Source of the DNA: Mycobacterium decipiens
GTDB taxonomy: Bacteria > Actinomycetota > Actinomycetes > Mycobacteriales > Mycobacteriaceae
Assembly: GCF_963853665.1 (NCBI RefSeq)
Contig: NZ_OY970459.1
Coordinates: forward strand, 2,046,001-2,110,000
Direction: 5' to 3'
DNA: 64,000 nucleotides
In this document: positions 60,458-64,000 of the stretch, one piece after another
Numbering within the stretch: the stretch's first letter is position 1
How the letters are laid out: each line of letters begins with the position of its first letter
Translations under genes and position numbers: made by a program
The notes under the pieces: model-generated
The model's input: the letters and a program-made list of their open reading frames with translations, nothing else
Told to the model about the DNA's origin: nothing
Database searches by the model: none

Positions 60458-60757
60458 TCAGCCAGCCGCGGTAGCGTTGGCCGTCTCAGTTGCCGCATAC
60501 GAACCCGCGTTGGTCGCCAGTGTCGCCGCGAACAAGTCCTGAATCTGGACCGCACGCGCGGCCAGCGCTTGATACCTCTGGGCATGAGCGGCGAATTGCG
60601 CAGCGGTCAGCGCCGAGACCTCATCCGCGGCCGCGGGTACGACCGCGGTCGTCGGCCCGGCAGCAGTGGCATTGCCGACGGTAAACGCGGCGCCAAGCGA
60701 CTGCAGATTGCTGGCTGCCGCCGACAGCAGTTCTGGATACGTAGTAACGAAAGACAT
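60458..60757 (-). CDS. PE family protein
   Basis: A 99-residue PE protein consisting of the PE domain only. M-S-F-V-T-T-Y-P-E-L-L fits the P-E motif (here Y-P-E), and the two-helix pattern is intact. The C-terminal Y-A-A-T-E matches the Y-x-x-x-D/E type VII secretion signal. GGGAAAT upstream (minus strand, 60762-60768) can act as ribosome-binding site. Partner of the downstream PPE. Confidence 0.92.
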   Translation of the reverse strand: MSFVTTYPELLSAAASNLQSLGAAFTVGNATAAGPTTAVVPAAADEVSALTAAQFAAHAQRYQALAARAVQIQDLFAATLATNAGSYAATETANATAAG

Positions 60758-61002
60758 TGGATTTCCCTTCAGCTACGCCGGGACTCGGTCCTGTCAACAG
60801 ACGCTATAAACCGGGATTCGACGGACTCAACGTGCCAGGTTGCCGAGAATCGATCCTGATCTTGTCGTTTCCCTAACAATCATGCTGATTTAATGACAGC
60901 ATCTTCACAGGAATCGCCAGCGAATTTTCTATTGAAACCGTGCATATCTGAGGGGATAATCCCGCCAAATTTGAACAGGTGGGGCCGGGGGCGCGATCTG
61001 GC
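60758..61002. other. Upstream region of the PE/PPE pair
   Basis: About 245 bp, relatively AT-rich near 60870-60960, with no gene visible. It presumably carries the minus-strand PE promoter. Confidence 0.4.
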
Positions 61003-61070
61003 TAGCGCGAGCAGACGCAGAATCGCACGCGGGAGGCCCGCGTAGTGCGATTCTGCGTCTGCTCGCGCTA
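61003..61070 (-). terminator. 26-bp perfect inverted repeat ending in the monooxygenase stop codon
   Basis: 61003-61028 is the exact reverse complement of 61045-61070, with a 16-base loop that itself contains GCGGG/CCCGC. The right arm ends with the TAG stop of the minus-strand monooxygenase, so the folded transcript would form a very stable hairpin directly at the gene end. There is no U tract, usual for mycobacterial terminators. It may also be a dispersed repeat. Confidence 0.75.
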
Positions 61071-62543
61071 CGCGGTGAAGCGGTAGTCGTCGAGATCAAA
61101 GTGCCGACTGCGCCAGTAGGCCTCCGCCGTGGTGGTCGGGCGCAACGGGACGTCACCGTTCTTGTCGAAGTAGTAGCTGTTGGCCAGCCGGCAACTGTCC
61201 TGCCAGAAGACCTGGCGGTATCGGCGACGCATCACTTCGGCAAAGTATCGGGCGTTAGCCTCCGTGGTCACCTCGACACGGGTTGCGCTGTTGTGACGGG
61301 CCCGGTTCAGGCATCGCACGATGTGGTGGGTCTGGGTCTCGATGAGCGCGAAGTACGACGAGCCGACGTAGCCATATGGGCCGAACACGGTGAAGAAGTT
61401 CGGGTAGCCGGGGACGCTGACGCCCTCGTAGGCCTGCGTTCGATGCTGGTCCCAGAACCGGCTGAGGGACTGGCCGCTGGTTCCGGTAACGGCGTAGGTC
61501 AGGGCCTCGTCGGTGTCGAGCACCTTGAAGCCGGTCGCCAGCACCAGCACGTCGATCTCATGGCAGGTTCCGTCGGTGGTGGCCACCGCGCTGGGGGTGA
61601 TCTTGTCGATTGGCTCGGTGACCAGGCGCACGTTGTCGCGGTTGAACGTGGCCAGATAGGTGTTGTGGAAGCCGGGGCGTTTGCAGCCCACCGCGTAGCG
61701 CGGGGTGAGCTGCTCGCGTACCGCCGGATCTTTGACCTGATGGCGCAGATAGCGGCGTCCCGCTGACGCCATCAATCGGGCGAGCGGAAACACCGTGAAG
61801 TAGTGCGCCGCGATCGGGAAGGTAGCTTCTACGAAAGCCTGGCTGAGTAGTCGCTGGACTGTTCTGCCGCCGGGAATCCGCATCGCCCAGCGCGTCGGCG
61901 CCGGCAGCGGGACGTCGAGCTTGGGGAAGCACCAGATCGGGGTGCGCTGAAACACGGTGAGGTGAGCGACAATTGGCGCGATTTCGGGAATGATCTGGAC
62001 CGCGGAGGCGCCGGTGCCGATAATCCCGACGCGTTTGCCGGTCAGGTCCTGGCGGTGGTCCCAGCGTGCGGTGTGCATGGTGACGCCGTCGAACGAGTCC
62101 ACCCCGTCGATGTCGGGCAGCTTCGGCACCGTCAGGACACCGCTGGCGCTGATCAGGAACCTGGCACTAACCTCGCCGCCTGGATCGGTGTGCACGCGCC
62201 ACAAACTCTGGTGGTCGTCGAATTCGGCGGCGATAACCTTGGTGTTGAACCGGATTCGCGACCGGATGCCGTACTTGTCGACGCAGTGTTCGGCGTAGGC
62301 CTTGAGCTCGTGCCCGGGTGCATACGTGCGCGACCAGTGCCGGCTCTGCTCGAACGAGAACTGGTAAGAGAACGATGGAATATCCACGGCGATACCGGGA
62401 TAAGTGTTCCAGTACCAGGTCCCGCCGACTCCGTCGCCGGCTTCGACCACTAGGTAATCGGTGAAGCCCGCCCGGTCCAGTTTGATTGCGGCGCCGATTC
62501 CGGAGAATCCGGCGCCGACGATCAGTGCGTGGTAGTCGGGCAT
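61068..62543 (-). CDS. Flavin-containing/Baeyer-Villiger-type monooxygenase (Rv1393c-like)
   Basis: A 491-residue FAD/NADPH enzyme. The FAD fold is V-G-A-G-F-S-G-I-G-A (residues 9-18). The BVMO-type fingerprint reads F-D-G-V-T-M-H-T-A-R-W, and the NADPH fold is I-G-T-G-A-S-A-V-Q. The distal A-T-G-F segment (L-A-T-G-F-K-V-L-D) is present. The substrate is unknown. Order and size match Rv1393c, next to the cyp132 gene. The P450 3' end overlaps its start by 22 bp, so the P450 and this enzyme are cotranscribed and may act in succession on one lipid or ketone. Confidence 0.92.
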   Translation of the reverse strand: MPDYHALIVGAGFSGIGAAIKLDRAGFTDYLVVEAGDGVGGTWYWNTYPGIAVDIPSFSYQFSFEQSRHWSRTYAPGHELKAYAEHCVDKYGIRSRIRFNTKVIAAEFDDHQSLWRVHTDPGGEVSARFLISASGVLTVPKLPDIDGVDSFDGVTMHTARWDHRQDLTGKRVGIIGTGASAVQIIPEIAPIVAHLTVFQRTPIWCFPKLDVPLPAPTRWAMRIPGGRTVQRLLSQAFVEATFPIAAHYFTVFPLARLMASAGRRYLRHQVKDPAVREQLTPRYAVGCKRPGFHNTYLATFNRDNVRLVTEPIDKITPSAVATTDGTCHEIDVLVLATGFKVLDTDEALTYAVTGTSGQSLSRFWDQHRTQAYEGVSVPGYPNFFTVFGPYGYVGSSYFALIETQTHHIVRCLNRARHNSATRVEVTTEANARYFAEVMRRRYRQVFWQDSCRLANSYYFDKNGDVPLRPTTTAEAYWRSRHFDLDDYRFTA

Positions 62544-63931
62544 GAGCGCCTGGTTCCGATGAGGTGAATTCCGTGCTTGGGTCGCAGTGTCAGCGTTGCC
62601 TCGAGTTCGACAGGTCGATCAGGTGCGAGGTCAAAAGTGAAGCGCTGACTCATGATTGCCGCTATCAGTACCATCTCCATCAGAGCGAAGCTCTGCCCGA
62701 TGCAGATTCGTCGACCGCCGCCGAACGGCAGATATGCCGAGCGGGGACGGTCCCTGGCGGATCGCAAAAACCGGCTGGGATCGAACCTTTCCGGATCGGG
62801 CCACCAGCGCGGGTCGTTGTGAATGTGGTGGATCGGGATGATAACGGTGGTGCCCCGGCGAATGTGGTGTCCGCCGATGACATCGTCGTCGACGGCCCGG
62901 CGCGCGATGATCCAGACCGACGAGAAGTGGCGCTGCGACTCTTGCAGGCACGCGGTGGTCCACGGCAGGTTGCCCAGGTCGTCGGCGATCGGGCGGCGCG
63001 CTCCCAGGAGGTCGTCCACCTCGGTGAGCATGCGGTCGCGGGCTTCGGGGTGCAGCGCCATCAGATACCAGAACCAGGACATGGCGTTCGCGGTGGTTTC
63101 GTGACCGGCGAGCATGAACGTCAGCGCCTCGTCGCGCACCCGCTGCCGCGGCCAGGTTCCGCCGTCTGCATTCAGCAATACGTTGAGCAGGTCCGCGGAG
63201 TCGGTCGGCTGCGACAGGCGCCGATCGATCACAGAGTTGACGGCGCGATCCAGCGCCAGCGTGATCTCTTGCATTTCCCGCAACGGCGGCGGCAGCCGTA
63301 CACCCGAGTAGATGCACCGGACCAGCGCGTCGTAGATCGGTTGCGGCATGAGACCCCACAGCCCGAGTCGCTCCAGCTTTTCCGCCCGCCGCAGTCCGCG
63401 GGTCGCGAGATCGTTCATGCTGCCGACCAACGGCCCGAAGTCCTGGCTGAACAGGGCATTGGCGACCACGCGCAAGGTCGCTTCGACCATCGTCTGGTGC
63501 ATGTCGAATTGCATGCTGCCAGACGGGAGCGCGGCGGTGACGTCTGCGATCGGGTCGATCATCAGGTCGACGAGCCCGTTGAGGTGGCGCCGGGCGAAGG
63601 TAGGATTCAGCGCGCCGCGGTGGCTGGCCCACGAATCGCCTTCGTCGGTAAGCAGGTTGAGGCCGGCCGCGGCCCGGATCGGTCCGTATTCGTCGGACTT
63701 GACGTATTTCAGCCGTGCCTCGTGTAGCACGTGGTCGACGTAGTCGGGGTGACTGATGGAGATGAAACGTCTACCAGCACAACGGAATCGGGTGATGTCG
63801 CTGCCGCGTAGCCGACCCAGGAAGTTGTCGCCGGCGTCGAATCCGACGGTGAGCGCTTCCCGGGTCATCGTCCAGGTGCTCAGCCGTTTGGCGGGTCCCA
63901 TCGAGTGCCGCTCGGCGGTCAGGGTGGCCAT
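62522..63931 (-). CDS. cyp132: Cytochrome P450, CYP132-like
   Basis: A 469-residue P450. The I-helix oxygen motif is A-G-H-E-T-T, the K-helix E-x-x-R is E-S-Q-R, and the heme loop is F-G-G-G-R-R-I-C-I-G with Cys as ligand. Sequence segments (M-S-T/L-S-T-W-T-M-T-R-E-A, Y-V-K-S-D-E-Y-G-P-I-R) agree with CYP132 (Rv1394c). ATG at 63931 (MATLTAERH) was chosen over a longer frame to 63982 because it matches the family N-terminus. In M. tuberculosis an AraC-type regulator (Rv1395) is divergently encoded; only 69 bp of upstream sequence is in the window. Confidence 0.93.
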   Translation of the reverse strand: MATLTAERHSMGPAKRLSTWTMTREALTVGFDAGDNFLGRLRGSDITRFRCAGRRFISISHPDYVDHVLHEARLKYVKSDEYGPIRAAAGLNLLTDEGDSWASHRGALNPTFARRHLNGLVDLMIDPIADVTAALPSGSMQFDMHQTMVEATLRVVANALFSQDFGPLVGSMNDLATRGLRRAEKLERLGLWGLMPQPIYDALVRCIYSGVRLPPPLREMQEITLALDRAVNSVIDRRLSQPTDSADLLNVLLNADGGTWPRQRVRDEALTFMLAGHETTANAMSWFWYLMALHPEARDRMLTEVDDLLGARRPIADDLGNLPWTTACLQESQRHFSSVWIIARRAVDDDVIGGHHIRRGTTVIIPIHHIHNDPRWWPDPERFDPSRFLRSARDRPRSAYLPFGGGRRICIGQSFALMEMVLIAAIMSQRFTFDLAPDRPVELEATLTLRPKHGIHLIGTRRSCPTTTH

Positions 63932-64000
63932 GCCTCCACTGTAGGGATGACCCGGACGTCCCGTAATGAGAATATAGGACATAGAGTTGGGAGTTTAGGA

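Overview
The window is a chromosomal segment of a slow-growing Mycobacterium closely related to, but distinct from, the M. tuberculosis complex. The evidence is high-GC sequence, PE/PPE pairs, GTG starts, and proteins I can match by memory to M. tuberculosis H37Rv genes (named by Rv number as inference, not database hits). There is no rRNA, tRNA or CRISPR array that I can see.

Layout. (1) 1-6338 is a housekeeping block equal to Rv2537c-Rv2531c: aroQ end, a membrane protein, pepQ, efp, nusB, a small membrane protein and a large PLP decarboxylase. (2) 6295-15459 holds a FAD monooxygenase followed by the Rv1367c-Rv1377c block: serine hydrolase, LprF-type lipoprotein, cytochrome b5/desaturase-like protein, type III PKS Pks18, two tandem sulfotransferases and a methyltransferase. 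The junction joins two loci that lie far apart in M. tuberculosis, so one lineage has been rearranged. (3) 15599-42003 is an inserted accessory region: a hybrid type I PKS/NRPS cluster with insertion sequence and transposase debris. (4) 42516-51280 is the pyrimidine operon pyrR-pyrB-pyrC-Rv1382-carA-carB-pyrF, with a PyrR-type leader and a 57-bp tandem repeat upstream. (5) 50903-54938 is a tandem duplication of the pyrF 3' end plus a PE/PPE pair. (6) 55174-63931 is mihF, gmk, rpoZ, coaBC, metK, then on the minus strand a PE/PPE pair, a Baeyer-Villiger-type monooxygenase and a CYP132-like P450.

The cluster in (3) is the most interesting part. On the minus strand, one 3178-residue PKS reads KSQ-AT-KR-ACP-KS-AT-KR-ACP-docking. 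On the plus strand, a 1056-residue PKS (docking-KS-AT-carrier) is followed 15 bp later by a 2803-residue NRPS (C-A-PCP-E-C-A-PCP-TE), and further on by an argininosuccinate-synthase-like ligase. This predicts a short, reduced, methyl-branched polyketide joined to a dipeptide whose first residue is D-configured. The first ketosynthase has Gln instead of the catalytic Cys, as in decarboxylating loading modules. Two 3409-bp AT-KR-ACP blocks inside the PKS are almost identical. The two NRPS adenylation domains are identical except exactly where the substrate pocket is encoded. Both suggest recent recombinational evolution, comparable in style to the mycolactone PKS genes. An IS element sits between the two divergent halves of the cluster and may have disturbed its promoters or a neighbouring gene.
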